A DNA stretch of 64,000 nt from Chloroflexota bacterium (GCA_023381565.1 JAMCRR010000096.1:187942-251941), one strand, 5' to 3'; counted from the stretch's first letter, positions 45,799-55,536 are shown. Translations and numbers: made by a program. Notes: generated by a model from the sequence alone, not told the origin.

Positions 45799-46461
45799 TC
45801 AATCAGAAAAAATTTGCAGGTAGGCGGCGAAACGCAATGTATAGATCGCGATCCCGAATGCCACCGCCACGTTAAGTGATCGTTTAAAGCCTTTCATGGG
45901 TATGGAGATAACTTTTTCACACCGGTTGATGATCTCGGGGTCGATTCCCGAAACCTCATTGCCAATTACCAGGGCGATAGGATTTGGTCTCATGCCACGG
46001 ATTGCCTGATGGATCGGTGTTGAGCGTGGACCTCCCTCCAGTGCCCAAATCTTCATGCCCATTCCCTGCAACTCTTCGATTGCCTGAAGGCTATTGAGAT
46101 GATACACCCAGGAGATCACCCTTTCTGCGCCCAGTGCAGTCTTGGCAGTTTTAGGGTTTTCGGGGGTTGGAGAAAGCCCACAGATGTGAACTTTGTGGAT
46201 ACCGGCTCCATCAGCTGTGCGTAGCATCGAACCGACATTCCAGGCGCTGCGGATGTTATCGAAGACAACATCAATAACTGGCAACTCCTGCTCATTCAGA
46301 TCTTCATTTACAACCAAAGGCGAAAACCCGGGAAGCTCAGTATGGATTTTGCCGCCACAGCGCGGGCAATATTGTACTCGGTCTTCTCCGACAAGCACCG
46401 GGAAACGGAAACCACATCCTCGATGTTCACACTGCATGATTTGGAAACTGGAGGCGGTCAT
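45799..46461 (-). CDS. TrmH/SpoU-family RNA 2'-O-methyltransferase with zinc ribbon
   Basis: 220 residues. The N-terminal 45 residues form a zinc ribbon (two Cys pairs: CEHRGCGFRF and YCPRCGGK). The rest is a SPOUT knot domain with motif 1 NIRSAWNVGSMLRTADGAG, motif 2 ALVIGNEVSGIDP and motif 3 ISIPMKGFKRSLNVAVAFGIA. SPOUT enzymes of this type methylate ribose 2'-OH in tRNA or rRNA using S-adenosylmethionine. The RNA target cannot be told. N-terminal start may be residue 9 instead. Confidence 0.9.
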   Translation of the reverse strand: MTASSFQIMQCEHRGCGFRFPVLVGEDRVQYCPRCGGKIHTELPGFSPLVVNEDLNEQELPVIDVVFDNIRSAWNVGSMLRTADGAGIHKVHICGLSPTPENPKTAKTALGAERVISWVYHLNSLQAIEELQGMGMKIWALEGGPRSTPIHQAIRGMRPNPIALVIGNEVSGIDPEIINRCEKVISIPMKGFKRSLNVAVAFGIAIYTLRFAAYLQIFSD

Positions 46462-46798
46462 CAGGGGTTGGAATAACTCCTTGAGCAGGTGAAAATGCGA
46501 TCTTCAGGTAGGCTCCCTTCCTACCTACCAAAGGCAAATTGGATAGTATTGTATAATAGATTTAATAAAGCTGGTATATCTGGTCTCCCACCCATTTCAT
46601 GGATTCTGCGATCCGGGCGAGCAATTCAAACCAGCGGGGGAAAAGGGTGAGGAAATCCTGAGGGGATTTATCGGTTCGAATTTTACAAGTTTGCAACCGT
46701 AAAATCAATTGCCCCTGCCTCTCACATACGCATCATAGCCAACCTGGCAGTCTATACCCAAAGAAAGATTTCTAACCTCCAGATAGGTAGAGGGTTCT
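46462..46798. other. Intergenic region with a short inverted repeat
   Basis: 337 bases between divergent genes. A TATAAT at 46552-46557 (plus strand) has no partner -35. ATTTTAC and GTAAAAT (46680-46686 and 46699-46705) form a seven-base inverted repeat with a 12-base gap, which could be an operator for the glycosyltransferase gene. No gene is supported here. Confidence 0.4.
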
Positions 46799-48616
46799 AT
46801 GGTTGTGGTGATTGTATTGGAAGTGTTGACAATTGCGAGTTGGGCATATTGGCTGATTGCCATGGTATGGACACGCGAATATTTCAGCTCCCCTGATACT
46901 TTCCCAACTTTCACTCCTCCAATCTCGATCCTAAAACCCGTAAAAGGTGTGGATGCTCAGGCTTATCAAAATTTTGCGAGTTTTTGCAACCAGGATTACC
47001 CGGATTATGAAGTCGTGTTTGGTGTTGCCGAGCAAGATGACCCGGTGATCTCGGTGATTGAAAGCTTGAAACGAAATTACCCCAACCGGCAAATTCGACT
47101 GATCATAGCTCCAACGGTAATGGTCAACCGCAAATCCAGCCTGTTGGAGGCGCTTTCGAGGCAGGCAAAGAACGAAATTCTGGTATTCAGCGACAGCGAT
47201 ATGCGCGTCACCCCTGATTTCTTGCGGCGGGTGGTGGCGCCTTTGAGTGATGAAACTATCGGCCTGGTGACCTGCCCTTACCGGGGCGAAGCACCGGTGA
47301 CGATGACTGCTCGCCTGGAAGGCTTATACATGGGCGTAACATTTCTTCCCTCGGTGTTGGTTGCCAGGCGATTTCTGAATATGCGTTTTTCGATGGGCGC
47401 GGCAAGTGTGATACGCAAGCGGGATCTGGCGGGAATCGGTGGATTTGCAGCAGTAGCAGATTATCTGGCCGACGATTATCAAATAGGAATGCGTATAGGA
47501 AAATTGGGCAAGCGCGTTTATCTCTCCAAATATGTCGTCGTCAGCGTTTTAGGAGCCACAACCTTTCGCGACCAATGGCTGCGTGAAGTCCGGTGGGCAC
47601 ATTGCAACCGGCTCAGCCGGCCCAAAGAATATCCCGGCCTGCTGATTAGCTACAGCACACCGCTATCCGTGGTCTTGTTTCTGGCATCGGGTCTCTCCCT
47701 ACTTGGCCTGTTCGCGGTGGGCATCTCAATTACACTCCGCTGGGTTATAGCCTGGGTAGTGAGCGGTACCACAGGGGATCACCTTACACGGCGTTACTTA
47801 TATTTGCTGCCCCTGCGCGATATGCTCACCGCGCTTATTTGGTGCGCGGGTTTGGTTGGGCGAACGGTTGAATGGCGAGGGGTTCGCTATGTGGTCCTTG
47901 CGGAAGGTAGACTTCGACCGATGGCCAGCGTTGAGACGCCGTATATCATCAGATTAGGAATAGAGATACTATCCTGGCCGATTCGCGCAATCGATGCTGT
48001 ACTGCGCAGAGTGTACGGTATCTACGAGTTTTCCAAGAGTGAGGAGTGTATCCTCCGGTTATCAGTAACGAAGAATCGAAGGATGGTTAACCTTTCGGAT
48101 GGAATCTTGATATCTCCCGGTGAGCCGGTGGCTGTCATCCACCTGTGGAACGAACGCATGCCACGCCTAGAGTCTGACACATCCGATCTTTCTTGGGGAA
48201 GGTCCTTCTTTCACAGACTCATCATTTCATTCGAAGAACTTGCGGAATATGCTGAAATGGATCCTGACGGCCAGAGACTCGTGGCATATTTTGGGGATAA
48301 CATATTCGCTTATCATCAAAACCTGGCACAACGGGTTGACTTTTTCCGCAAGTGGGGATTTGACCTGATCGAGATCCCGGCGAAGCCCGACAGCTTGTGG
48401 AAAGAGTTCGCCGAATTTTGGGAAGACCTGTATAACGCTGCATTAATTCTCGCCTTTAATCCAAACAGCCTCGAAGGGAAAACTCTTAGAAAAGGGCAGA
48501 CGGGTCAATTGTGGATCTCACGGGAGAGGTTGATCTATCTCTATGGGCGCCGCAAGAATCTTCCCCTCGATACGGCTCGCATAGACACCGACCAATTGTC
48601 CCTGCAAAATAATTGA
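46799..48616 (+). CDS. GT21-like membrane glycosyltransferase with a YkoP-like C-terminal domain
   Basis: 605 residues. The first 380 residues resemble ceramide glucosyltransferase/HpnI (GT21): N-terminal membrane helix, PPISILKPVKGVD, FCNQDYPDYEVVFGV, then NRKSSLLEAL, FSDSDMRVTPDFL (metal-binding aspartates), ADYLADDYQIG and REVRWAHCNR (the Q/RxxRW-type acceptor site), with further membrane helices near 290-350. The C-terminal 200 residues match the general pattern of a YkoP-like domain (PGEPVAVIHLWNERMP, LAEYAEMDPDGQ). A sugar is probably transferred to a lipid acceptor at the cytoplasmic membrane. Next gene is a flippase-like membrane protein in the same direction. Confidence 0.82.
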   Translation: MVVVIVLEVLTIASWAYWLIAMVWTREYFSSPDTFPTFTPPISILKPVKGVDAQAYQNFASFCNQDYPDYEVVFGVAEQDDPVISVIESLKRNYPNRQIRLIIAPTVMVNRKSSLLEALSRQAKNEILVFSDSDMRVTPDFLRRVVAPLSDETIGLVTCPYRGEAPVTMTARLEGLYMGVTFLPSVLVARRFLNMRFSMGAASVIRKRDLAGIGGFAAVADYLADDYQIGMRIGKLGKRVYLSKYVVVSVLGATTFRDQWLREVRWAHCNRLSRPKEYPGLLISYSTPLSVVLFLASGLSLLGLFAVGISITLRWVIAWVVSGTTGDHLTRRYLYLLPLRDMLTALIWCAGLVGRTVEWRGVRYVVLAEGRLRPMASVETPYIIRLGIEILSWPIRAIDAVLRRVYGIYEFSKSEECILRLSVTKNRRMVNLSDGILISPGEPVAVIHLWNERMPRLESDTSDLSWGRSFFHRLIISFEELAEYAEMDPDGQRLVAYFGDNIFAYHQNLAQRVDFFRKWGFDLIEIPAKPDSLWKEFAEFWEDLYNAALILAFNPNSLEGKTLRKGQTGQLWISRERLIYLYGRRKNLPLDTARIDTDQLSLQNN

Positions 48617-48654
48617 GTAATTCAGGCGTGGATAATGATGTGAGGATCGAATCA

Positions 48655-49692
48655 ATGCACGCTGTCAAATCCAGAGGGCGTTTTCGGTCCTGGATGATTA
48701 TATTGGTGCTGTTAGCTCTCACCGGTTTGATCGCTACCAGGTTCGCAAATCTTTCCGCTCTATTCGATACCCTGGGTCAAGGGCATTTGGATTGGATCCT
48801 GGCAGGCCTGATCCTTCATCTGATCTATTTTGGGTTGTACGCTGTACTTTATCAGGTCGGATTCAATGCCGTTGGCGTTAGAAGCCGTTTCTCAGAATTA
48901 GTACCGGTTGTATTTGCATCAATTTTTGTCAATACGATAGCTCCCTCGGGAGGCGCTAGCTCAGCGGCGTTGTTTATCGACGATTCTGTGCAACGAGGAG
49001 AATCGGGATCACGAACAGCAGTTGGTATGCTGCTGGTTCTGGTTGTAGATTTGGTAACGCTTCTCCCAATTATTCTGATCGGAGTATTTTATTTATTGAA
49101 GAAGAATGCCCTGTACGTCTATGACATCATCGCGGTGATCTTTTATATCTTGTTTAATGTCTTGATGATGGCCACCATCGCACTTGCACGTTGGAGAGCA
49201 GGGACCCTGCAGCAGATCTTAGTCTGGCTGCAGAACCAGATCAATCATGTGGGAGGCTGGTTTCACCGGCCTCAACTTCTGAAACCAGGTTGGGCAGAGC
49301 AGAATACCCACGGTTTCGCTGAAGCTGCCCTGTCCATTTTCTCGAATTCCAGGAATATTAAACTTGCCGTGGGGCTTGGTTTTATCCTGCATCTGGTTAA
49401 TATCCTGGGCTTATATGTACTTTTTATCGCATATGATCAGGCGGTCAATCTTGGTACTCTTCTCGCCGGGTACAGCATGGGAATCGTCTTCTGGGTCATC
49501 GGGTTGCTGCCGCAAGGAATTGGCGTTACAGAGGGGATGATGGCATTGGTATATACCGTGTTGGGCATCCCTCGCACAAAAGCCATCGTGATCGCTCTCG
49601 CTTTTCGGGGATTCAATTTTTGGCTTCCATTGTTGTTGGGGATTTTATTCCTCCGCAAGGTGCGGTCTTTCAGGGTCCACGTTGAAGAATAG
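48655..49692 (+). CDS. Lysylphosphatidylglycerol synthase TM region/UPF0104 family membrane protein
   Basis: 345 residues from the ATG at 48655 (AGGA eight bases upstream); a TTG at 48613 overlapping the previous stop is also open. Seven to eight hydrophobic segments. Family stretches are FVNTIAPSGGASSAALFIDD (the conserved N-PGG-like motif), and GIVFWVIGLLPQGIGVTEGMMALVY with IALAFRGFNFWLPLLLG near the C-terminus. Such proteins may flip or transfer lipids. Placement directly after the glycosyltransferase suggests a joint role in glycolipid export or synthesis. Confidence 0.85.
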   Translation: MHAVKSRGRFRSWMIILVLLALTGLIATRFANLSALFDTLGQGHLDWILAGLILHLIYFGLYAVLYQVGFNAVGVRSRFSELVPVVFASIFVNTIAPSGGASSAALFIDDSVQRGESGSRTAVGMLLVLVVDLVTLLPIILIGVFYLLKKNALYVYDIIAVIFYILFNVLMMATIALARWRAGTLQQILVWLQNQINHVGGWFHRPQLLKPGWAEQNTHGFAEAALSIFSNSRNIKLAVGLGFILHLVNILGLYVLFIAYDQAVNLGTLLAGYSMGIVFWVIGLLPQGIGVTEGMMALVYTVLGIPRTKAIVIALAFRGFNFWLPLLLGILFLRKVRSFRVHVEE

Positions 49693-49712
49693 GAGGCAAT
49701 CGCAAGGAGATT

Positions 49713-50357
49713 TCACCGGGGTTTTGTGTGCGCCTGGATTTCCTGGCGAGTCAATCCCCCTGCGATCAAGTCGTTATCCGGTTTTTCGAGCAACCGGTGG
49801 TAAAAACTGTTTACTTCTTCCTCTATCTCGGGTGAATTGCCTTCCTGGGTGATGATTTTAGCTAAGGTATCGCCGGCCATCCGGTACTTACCCATCATTT
49901 CGTAATACTGATATAGCGATACCAGGGTCTCCGGAGGCATATTTTGGTTATCGAGCTGTGCGGTAAGAGCATCGATTTTTTCATAAGGTTGGGGAAAATT
50001 TACTGAACCGCCGTTTAACACGACCTCGAGATAGAAATTTAATGCGCGTGTATAGCGCCAGGTGCTGTCAGCAATCATTTTTTGGGCAGCATAAATATCG
50101 GCCTGCTCTTTCACCAGATCTGCAATCACCAGCAAACGATCGGTATCCAATTGATCCTGAACTGTGACCATCTCCAGCACGCTGCTATCGTCCATACGGT
50201 CGAATAATTCGGCTCGCAGCCCAATGAGCTGCTCGAGAGTCTGGTCGATCAAGAAAAGCGCATCCTGATACAGGCCGCTCGATTTCAGCCCCAATATTCT
50301 GGCCAGGGCGCTCGTCGCCAGCCGCACCCAGCGCATTAAATTATCTTCTGTAAGCAT
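49713..50357 (-). CDS. DUF6483-type helical protein
   Basis: 214 residues, all helical. It begins MLTEDNLMRWVRLATSALAR, then a SGLYQDALFLIDQTLEQLIGL segment typical of DUF6483. Later helices (TLVSLYQYYEMMGKYRMAGD) look like tetratricopeptide repeats. It probably serves as a protein-binding scaffold; no function known. AAGGGA precedes the ATG. The gene is convergent with the flippase-like gene and divergent from the DUF4392 gene. Confidence 0.7.
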   Translation of the reverse strand: MLTEDNLMRWVRLATSALARILGLKSSGLYQDALFLIDQTLEQLIGLRAELFDRMDDSSVLEMVTVQDQLDTDRLLVIADLVKEQADIYAAQKMIADSTWRYTRALNFYLEVVLNGGSVNFPQPYEKIDALTAQLDNQNMPPETLVSLYQYYEMMGKYRMAGDTLAKIITQEGNSPEIEEEVNSFYHRLLEKPDNDLIAGGLTRQEIQAHTKPR

Positions 50358-50516
50358 AGCTTCCCTTTTGAAGTAAAATTAGCTCCGATCCAACCAGGAT
50401 ATCGATTGATCATCGGGATCTCCCTGGTATCCTATCCATGAGGCAAAGCCATAGTCGCCCAAAATGATTCTATAGAGAACATTATATTATCGAAAGACCG
50501 GCGCAGTATTGCGAGC

Positions 50517-51311
50517 TTGCTCCCCTATCTTCCAAAAGATCCGTGCCAGAAGGCAGCGCAAGCTATCTTTGCCCGATCCGGGACAGCAATCATCGCTACC
50601 GGATTCTATATCCCACACGCCAGCCTACCAGAAACGGACGGCCCACCCGGCGCGTTGGCTATTGGCCGCGCTCTGGAGCAGATCGGGTACACGGTAGCTT
50701 ACGTGACAGACCATTACTCTGCAGATTTGTTAGAGCATTTTGCCCCATCAAACGGCGAGGTGATCCGTTTCCCCATTTCAGGAGTTGAAGAAAGCAAAGC
50801 TTTTGCTCGCCAATTGATCGACCGGTACCAGCCAGCGCTCTTGGTCTCCGTCGAACGCTGTGGATTGACCCGCCGTGGGAAATACACCAGCTATCGAGGA
50901 CTCGATTTATCTCCCTACACTGCCAGGATCGACACGCTCTTTGAAACGGATTGTTTAAGCGTAGCAATTGGCGACGGTGGAAATGAGATCGGGATGGGTA
51001 ATTTGATCGAGCAAATTGAAAGCCTGGGAGGAATCATCCCAGAACCATCGATCACCCAAGCCAATCATCTGATCATCGCCAGCGTGTCGAACTGGGGTGG
51101 TTATGGCCTGGCGGCTGCGTTATCCGCCATCTCCAGGTTGGATTTACTCCCTGAGCCAGCGCAGGAGGCGCGCCTTATCACGGAGATGGTCACCTACGGC
51201 GCCTGCGACGGAACCCTCGGCCTGCAGGTAGCCGGGGTTGACGGCTTCAGTGTAGAGGAAAATTGCCAGATCCTGGCTCTCCTGCATGAATGGGTTACCA
51301 GGCAGATCTAA
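50517..51311 (+). CDS. DUF4392 protein, C-terminal domain of D-glutamate cyclase
   Basis: 264 residues from a TTG at 50517. The reading frame stays open back to 50442 and would encode an N-terminal extension (ENIILSKDRRSIAS) that looks genuine, but no ATG, GTG or TTG lies there. Family pattern: [58 protein letters not shown] and [13 protein letters not shown]. In vertebrate DGLUCY this domain follows a DUF1445 domain, and the enzyme converts D-glutamate to 5-oxo-D-proline. Here the partner domain is encoded on the opposite strand, overlapping by four bases at the stops. Start codon is unsure. Confidence 0.85.
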   Translation: MLPYLPKDPCQKAAQAIFARSGTAIIATGFYIPHASLPETDGPPGALAIGRALEQIGYTVAYVTDHYSADLLEHFAPSNGEVIRFPISGVEESKAFARQLIDRYQPALLVSVERCGLTRRGKYTSYRGLDLSPYTARIDTLFETDCLSVAIGDGGNEIGMGNLIEQIESLGGIIPEPSITQANHLIIASVSNWGGYGLAAALSAISRLDLLPEPAQEARLITEMVTYGACDGTLGLQVAGVDGFSVEENCQILALLHEWVTRQI

Positions 51312-52102
51312 CCGGTTGCCAGCTCAGCGTTCAAGCGGTCGGTAATGAACATATGCCCAGGCGCGTGGGTGATCATCAACGGTAAACGAACTGCTTGAGC
51401 GGCAGCTTGAGGAGTGACACCGCAGGCCCAAAAAACTGGCACTTCCCCGGGTAGAACCGGAACCGAATCTCCGTAATCGGGATGGTCTAAGTCCATTATT
51501 CCAAGACTGCCCGGATCGCCGATGTGCACCGGTGCGCCGTGGACGGCAGGGAAACGCGAAGTGATCTGTACCGCCCGAGAAACCAGGGAAGCTGGAATCG
51601 GGCGCATGGATACCACCAAGGGCCCACGGAATACTCCTGCGGGTTTACAGTCTACATTGGTCTTGTACATGGGAACATTGCAGCCGCATTCGATGTGCCG
51701 GACGGGTACGCCTCCGGCGAGCAAGGCTTCTTCGAAGGTAAAGCTGCAGCCAATTAAGAACGAGACCAGGTCGGTCTGCCAGTATTCGCGGATATCTTCA
51801 GGCTCTGCGGTGATTTCACCGTTCCGGTAAATGCGGTAGCGGGGAAGATCGGTACGCAAATCAGCACCGTCTGCCCATTCCCGGCTCGGTTGATAACTCC
51901 CCGGTTCGGTAACATCCAGTATCGGGCAGGGTTTAGGATTTAACACGCAAAACTGCAGGAAATCAAAGGCGTATTGCTGCGGCAAAATCACCAGATTAGC
52001 CTGTACATAACCCGGGGCCAACCCTGCCGTTGGGGTTTTCAAGTCGCCGGAACGCATGGCTGAGCGCGCAGCACGCCCGTCGGGATAATTATTCACGCTC
52101 AT
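51308..52102 (-). CDS. DUF1445/D-glutamate cyclase N-terminal domain (putative hydro-lyase)
   Basis: 264 residues, the usual length of stand-alone DUF1445 (YcsI) proteins. Conserved stretches: [51 protein letters not shown] (conserved Cys pair) and [12 protein letters not shown] with [12 protein letters not shown]. In DGLUCY this family makes 5-oxo-D-proline from D-glutamate. It follows the PLP enzyme gene by 17 bases (same strand) and overlaps the DUF4392 gene tail-to-tail by four bases. Confidence 0.88.
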   Translation of the reverse strand: MSVNNYPDGRAARSAMRSGDLKTPTAGLAPGYVQANLVILPQQYAFDFLQFCVLNPKPCPILDVTEPGSYQPSREWADGADLRTDLPRYRIYRNGEITAEPEDIREYWQTDLVSFLIGCSFTFEEALLAGGVPVRHIECGCNVPMYKTNVDCKPAGVFRGPLVVSMRPIPASLVSRAVQITSRFPAVHGAPVHIGDPGSLGIMDLDHPDYGDSVPVLPGEVPVFWACGVTPQAAAQAVRLPLMITHAPGHMFITDRLNAELATG

Positions 52103-52119
52103 TGCAGATAACCTCCCCT

Positions 52120-53568
52120 TCAGTCTCCAACAGGGATTGCCTTGAACATACCTTTAACTGCCATTCGGGTAGGGTTTTCCAACAACCTCCCATCTTCATC
52201 CAGGTTTCCCAAACCGTTGGATACAACGATATTGGCATCGAAGGCGACAGTAGGCATGATCCCCATAGCGGTTAAGCCGGACTGCAGCAGATGACTGCCG
52301 GCGTACATATCCTCCATGGAGAAGATGGGGATGCCCAACCTGCCATATTCCCAGGTAGAAGAGTAATTCAGCTCTACCCCCAGGGCATTTGTCGATTTAT
52401 AAATAGCCCATCCCTGCCGAAGCCTGTCGGGAAGGCATTCAAATTCATCGATCACAATACGATGGAGATCGTCCAGAGCTTTCAAGGTAATCTCAGGTTG
52501 GTCTTTTAATACGCGTAGGGCAGCCAGGGTGCCCACCAGGGCTTCTTTCCCCGGGTCGAAGGAAGCAAAGACTGCTTTCCCGTGAGAGCTCAGTGTGCCA
52601 TACCGGGTGCCGTGGATTCCCAGCGCCCGGCGGAGTGCGGTCATAGGTTCTTCCTTGCCGATGATCAATCCGCTGGTAGGAGAACCCGTGACCTTATCCA
52701 TGCTGTAGAGCATGACGTCACAGCCGAGCTTGCGAATGTCTGCGCCGATGAAAGGAACCCCCCAGGCATTGTCCACCACATAGGGTACGTCAAAGCGATG
52801 AGCCAGGGCTGCGAGCCCGGTCTGCAGCAGGGGGGTGCCAGAGGCGTCTTTTTCGCCATACCCATATCCAGGTGTATCGTACCCCAGGGAGGCAAAACCA
52901 ACCAAAGATGAGGCGTGGCGCTCGCCTGCTTTCTGGGCCAGCTCGAGTGTTTGGTCGGCATTGACGTGCAGAAGATCTGGCACAGGGTTGTACTTGATGC
53001 CGTGATTGGGGTAGGCGGCGCCTGCCGGGCGGACGACGACCACGTCGAGGTTGGCTGCCCGCTTCCCCTGGACGCCATATTCTCCTGCCGTCTCGCCCCG
53101 TTCCGAGATGAACTCCTTGTATTTGGGCGGGAAAGGCCGCCCATAAGAAACGTGGTGCTCGAGGAAGCGCTCGTAGAGAGCCAGATAGCGCCCCCGATAA
53201 GGTTCTCCCCGGCCGGTTTGCGGCGGTGTAAAAAGGACTTCCGTGCAAACGGCCAGAGCAGCTTCGCAGGTGTTTACCAGAGCGGCATCGTATTCGTCTC
53301 CGTAGACTTCTTTTACGACCTGGCGGATCTGATCGTCCAGGCTGGCTGAAGGGATGATTTGATGAGCGGCCCGGTCCATGGCTTCGGCAGCCTGGCGGAC
53401 CAGCGTTCCGTGGCATCCAGAAATCGCTCCCGTCAGCCCGATCTGATTGGCGATATCGGCGGTAATGCCGATTTCTTCTGCTGCCTGCCGCATTTCTGCA
53501 TAGATTTCCGCGGCGTGGGTTTGTAAATGCTGATACATCTGGTATTTATATTTCCAGGGGGGTGTCAA
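52120..53568 (-). CDS. PLP-dependent fold-type I enzyme of unassigned family
   Basis: 482 residues from a TTG with GGAG seven bases upstream; an ATG at 53538 is an alternative. The fold looks like the aspartate aminotransferase/SelA superfamily: [13 protein letters not shown] near the N-terminus, [15 protein letters not shown] (PLP-binding aspartate), and [21 protein letters not shown], where the lysine after MD is the likely PLP lysine. An insertion of about 60 residues around positions 120-185 holds [19 protein letters not shown]. It is the upstream gene of an operon with the D-glutamate cyclase-type hydro-lyase. A racemase, lyase or transaminase role on an amino acid is possible. I do not recognise the family. 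Confidence 0.72.
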   Translation of the reverse strand: MTPPWKYKYQMYQHLQTHAAEIYAEMRQAAEEIGITADIANQIGLTGAISGCHGTLVRQAAEAMDRAAHQIIPSASLDDQIRQVVKEVYGDEYDAALVNTCEAALAVCTEVLFTPPQTGRGEPYRGRYLALYERFLEHHVSYGRPFPPKYKEFISERGETAGEYGVQGKRAANLDVVVVRPAGAAYPNHGIKYNPVPDLLHVNADQTLELAQKAGERHASSLVGFASLGYDTPGYGYGEKDASGTPLLQTGLAALAHRFDVPYVVDNAWGVPFIGADIRKLGCDVMLYSMDKVTGSPTSGLIIGKEEPMTALRRALGIHGTRYGTLSSHGKAVFASFDPGKEALVGTLAALRVLKDQPEITLKALDDLHRIVIDEFECLPDRLRQGWAIYKSTNALGVELNYSSTWEYGRLGIPIFSMEDMYAGSHLLQSGLTAMGIMPTVAFDANIVVSNGLGNLDEDGRLLENPTRMAVKGMFKAIPVGD

Positions 53569-53679
53569 GGAAGTGCTCCAGAAGGGTAGGATGAGATGGC
53601 TCGTTTCTTTGGAAATGCAGGAATAAATTGTAGCACAAGTTCGATTGGGAAACCGTTCATCGCGCGGTAGCGGGTTTTA

Positions 53680-53688
53680 TGCTAAAAT
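53680..53688 (+). promoter_or_regulatory. Possible extended -10 promoter for the deacylase gene
   Basis: TGCTAAAAT (TGn plus TAAAAT), 96 bases before the deacylase ATG. No -35 is seen. The flanking gap (53569-53784) holds nothing else I can support. Confidence 0.3.
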
Positions 53689-53784
53689 CACCCGGGGTTT
53701 TTCCAACCCATCATACCAACCAGGTGCTCTTCAGCTCAATCGGGAAGAATCTACTTCCCTTATATCCGGACCATGGAGAATGAT

Positions 53785-55365
53785 ATGCTTGATAAACTGA
53801 TTCGCAATGGGCAAGTTCTGGACGGTACTGGCAAGCGCGGTTATGCAGCCGATGTCGCCATCCAGGGGGACCGCATTGTTGATGTCGGCCATCTGCCAGG
53901 GGCTCAAGCCGAGGTGGTGATCGATGCTTCCGGGAAAGTGGTGGCGCCCGGATTTATCGATATGCATTCCCACGCGGATATGCTCCTGCCGGTAGCACCA
54001 GATGCAGAGAGCCTGATTCATCAGGGCATTACAACGGTCGTAACCGGTCAATGTGGAGCTTCACCGGCGCCCTTGCTCGAAATGACCCGCCGGCAGGTGA
54101 TCGAAATGATCGGAGAAGAAGATGTCCCCATGCCCTGGAATGAATGGTCAACCTTTGGCAGCTATCTGGACTATCTGCAGAAAACCGGCATCTCTGTGAA
54201 TATGGCGCCACTGGTCGGTCAGGGCATGGTCCGTTCGGCAGTAATGGGGTTCAGTGCGGCGCGCCCAAACGAAGATCAAATCGAGGCGATGCAGCATGAG
54301 GTTGTTTCAGCTATGGAAGCGGGGGCGATCGGCGTCTCGACCGGGTTGATCTATCCTCCGGGATCGTATGCGGCGATGGACGAGTTGATCGAGATCACGA
54401 AACCGGTCGGTGAACGGAAGGGGTTTTACTTCAGTCACATTCGCGGAGAGGGAGATACCCTGCTCGAAGCCATCACAGAAGCTATCGAGATTGGCAGAAA
54501 GACCGGGAGCCCGGTCGAGATCAGCCATTTCAAGGCTGCTGGCGCAGATAACTGGTGGAAGGCAGGCCCAGCATTAGAGCTGATCGATAAAGCTCGCCTC
54601 GAAGGGCTTGATGTAACGGCAGACATGTATCCCTATCTGGCAGGCAGCACCGGGTTGGTGGCGCTGCTTCCGGAATGGGCGCAGGAGGGCGGCAAAGATG
54701 CGATCAGTAAGCGATTACTCGATCCAGAGACACGTACGAAAATGACCGGAGATATGAAGACCGGTGGTTTCTTCCGGATTGCAGAATGGGATAAAGTGTT
54801 GATCAGCGATTCACGTACCAGAGAATATGCCGGCCGGTACATCAGCGAGCTTTCTGAAGAGGTAAATAAAACCCCTTATGATTGGGTTTTCGATGCCCTG
54901 TTGGAGACTGAAGGGGAAATCGGCATGATTGTGTTCATGATGTCGGAAGAGAACGTGCGCATGCAGCTCCCGCACCCGGCGATGATGATCGGCACCGATG
55001 GGGTGGGGCTGGCCATCGATGGACCGTTAGCCAAGGGCGTGCCTCATCCGCGCAATTTCGGCACCTTTGCGCGCATCCTGGGCCAATATGTGCGCGAGGA
55101 AAAAATCCTGACACTCGAAAACGCGATCTTCAAAATGACCGGCCTCCCGGCTAAAAAGCTGCAGTTGATGGACCGCGGATTGGTGAAGAAGAATCACCAT
55201 GCAGATCTGGTTGTTTTCGATGCCGAAATAGTATCGGACCTTGCAACTTATCCACAACCGTTCCAATATCCATCCGGGTTTGATCATGTACTGGTCAATG
55301 GAGAGCTGGTACTCAGCCAGGGGAAAGGCACGGGTGCACGTCCAGGCCGGATGATCAGCCGGTGA
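53785..55365 (+). CDS. N-acyl-D-amino-acid deacylase family amidohydrolase
   Basis: 526 residues from the ATG at 53785, with GGAG six bases upstream. It belongs to the amidohydrolase superfamily, D-aminoacylase type, removing the acyl group from N-acyl-D-amino acids. Motifs: KLIRNGQVLDGTG, GFIDMHSHADML (HxH metal ligands), TGQCGASPAP (bridging Cys), YFSHIRGEGD and VEISHFKAAG (histidine ligands), and MMIGTDGVGL (aspartate). C-terminal small beta domain ends with VNGELVLSQGKGTGARPGR. Neighbouring D-glutamate cyclase-type genes fit a D-amino-acid pathway. A terminator follows. Confidence 0.92.
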   Translation: MLDKLIRNGQVLDGTGKRGYAADVAIQGDRIVDVGHLPGAQAEVVIDASGKVVAPGFIDMHSHADMLLPVAPDAESLIHQGITTVVTGQCGASPAPLLEMTRRQVIEMIGEEDVPMPWNEWSTFGSYLDYLQKTGISVNMAPLVGQGMVRSAVMGFSAARPNEDQIEAMQHEVVSAMEAGAIGVSTGLIYPPGSYAAMDELIEITKPVGERKGFYFSHIRGEGDTLLEAITEAIEIGRKTGSPVEISHFKAAGADNWWKAGPALELIDKARLEGLDVTADMYPYLAGSTGLVALLPEWAQEGGKDAISKRLLDPETRTKMTGDMKTGGFFRIAEWDKVLISDSRTREYAGRYISELSEEVNKTPYDWVFDALLETEGEIGMIVFMMSEENVRMQLPHPAMMIGTDGVGLAIDGPLAKGVPHPRNFGTFARILGQYVREEKILTLENAIFKMTGLPAKKLQLMDRGLVKKNHHADLVVFDAEIVSDLATYPQPFQYPSGFDHVLVNGELVLSQGKGTGARPGRMISR

Positions 55366-55454
55366 TGATTTGATCGGAACCAGCTGTTACGGATCCTGGC
55401 CACCTGTATGACCTGGTAAATAGTCAGGGGGAATCTTCAGAAAAACCATATATA

Positions 55455-55497
55455 ACCCAACGCCTAGGCCTTTTGAGGCGGGCGTTGGGTGTTTTTT
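55455..55497 (+). terminator. Intrinsic terminator after the deacylase gene
   Basis: ACCCAACGCC pairs with GGCGTTGGGT (55481-55490) around a 16-base loop, followed by six T's at 55492-55497. It separates the D-amino-acid deacylase from the pentose phosphate operon. Confidence 0.85.
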
Positions 55498-55536
55498 ATG
55501 TTAACCCGCTTCAGTTGAGTTAGATTATATTATCTT

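Noticed and set aside
46529-46557. Promoter around the TATAAT at 46552
   Set aside because: No acceptable -35 box or TG extension with correct spacing; the distance to the next start is over 240 bases.
46705-46914. Small minus-strand reading frame before the glycosyltransferase gene
   Set aside because: It overlaps the glycosyltransferase N-terminus, has no ribosome site and shows no recognisable pattern.
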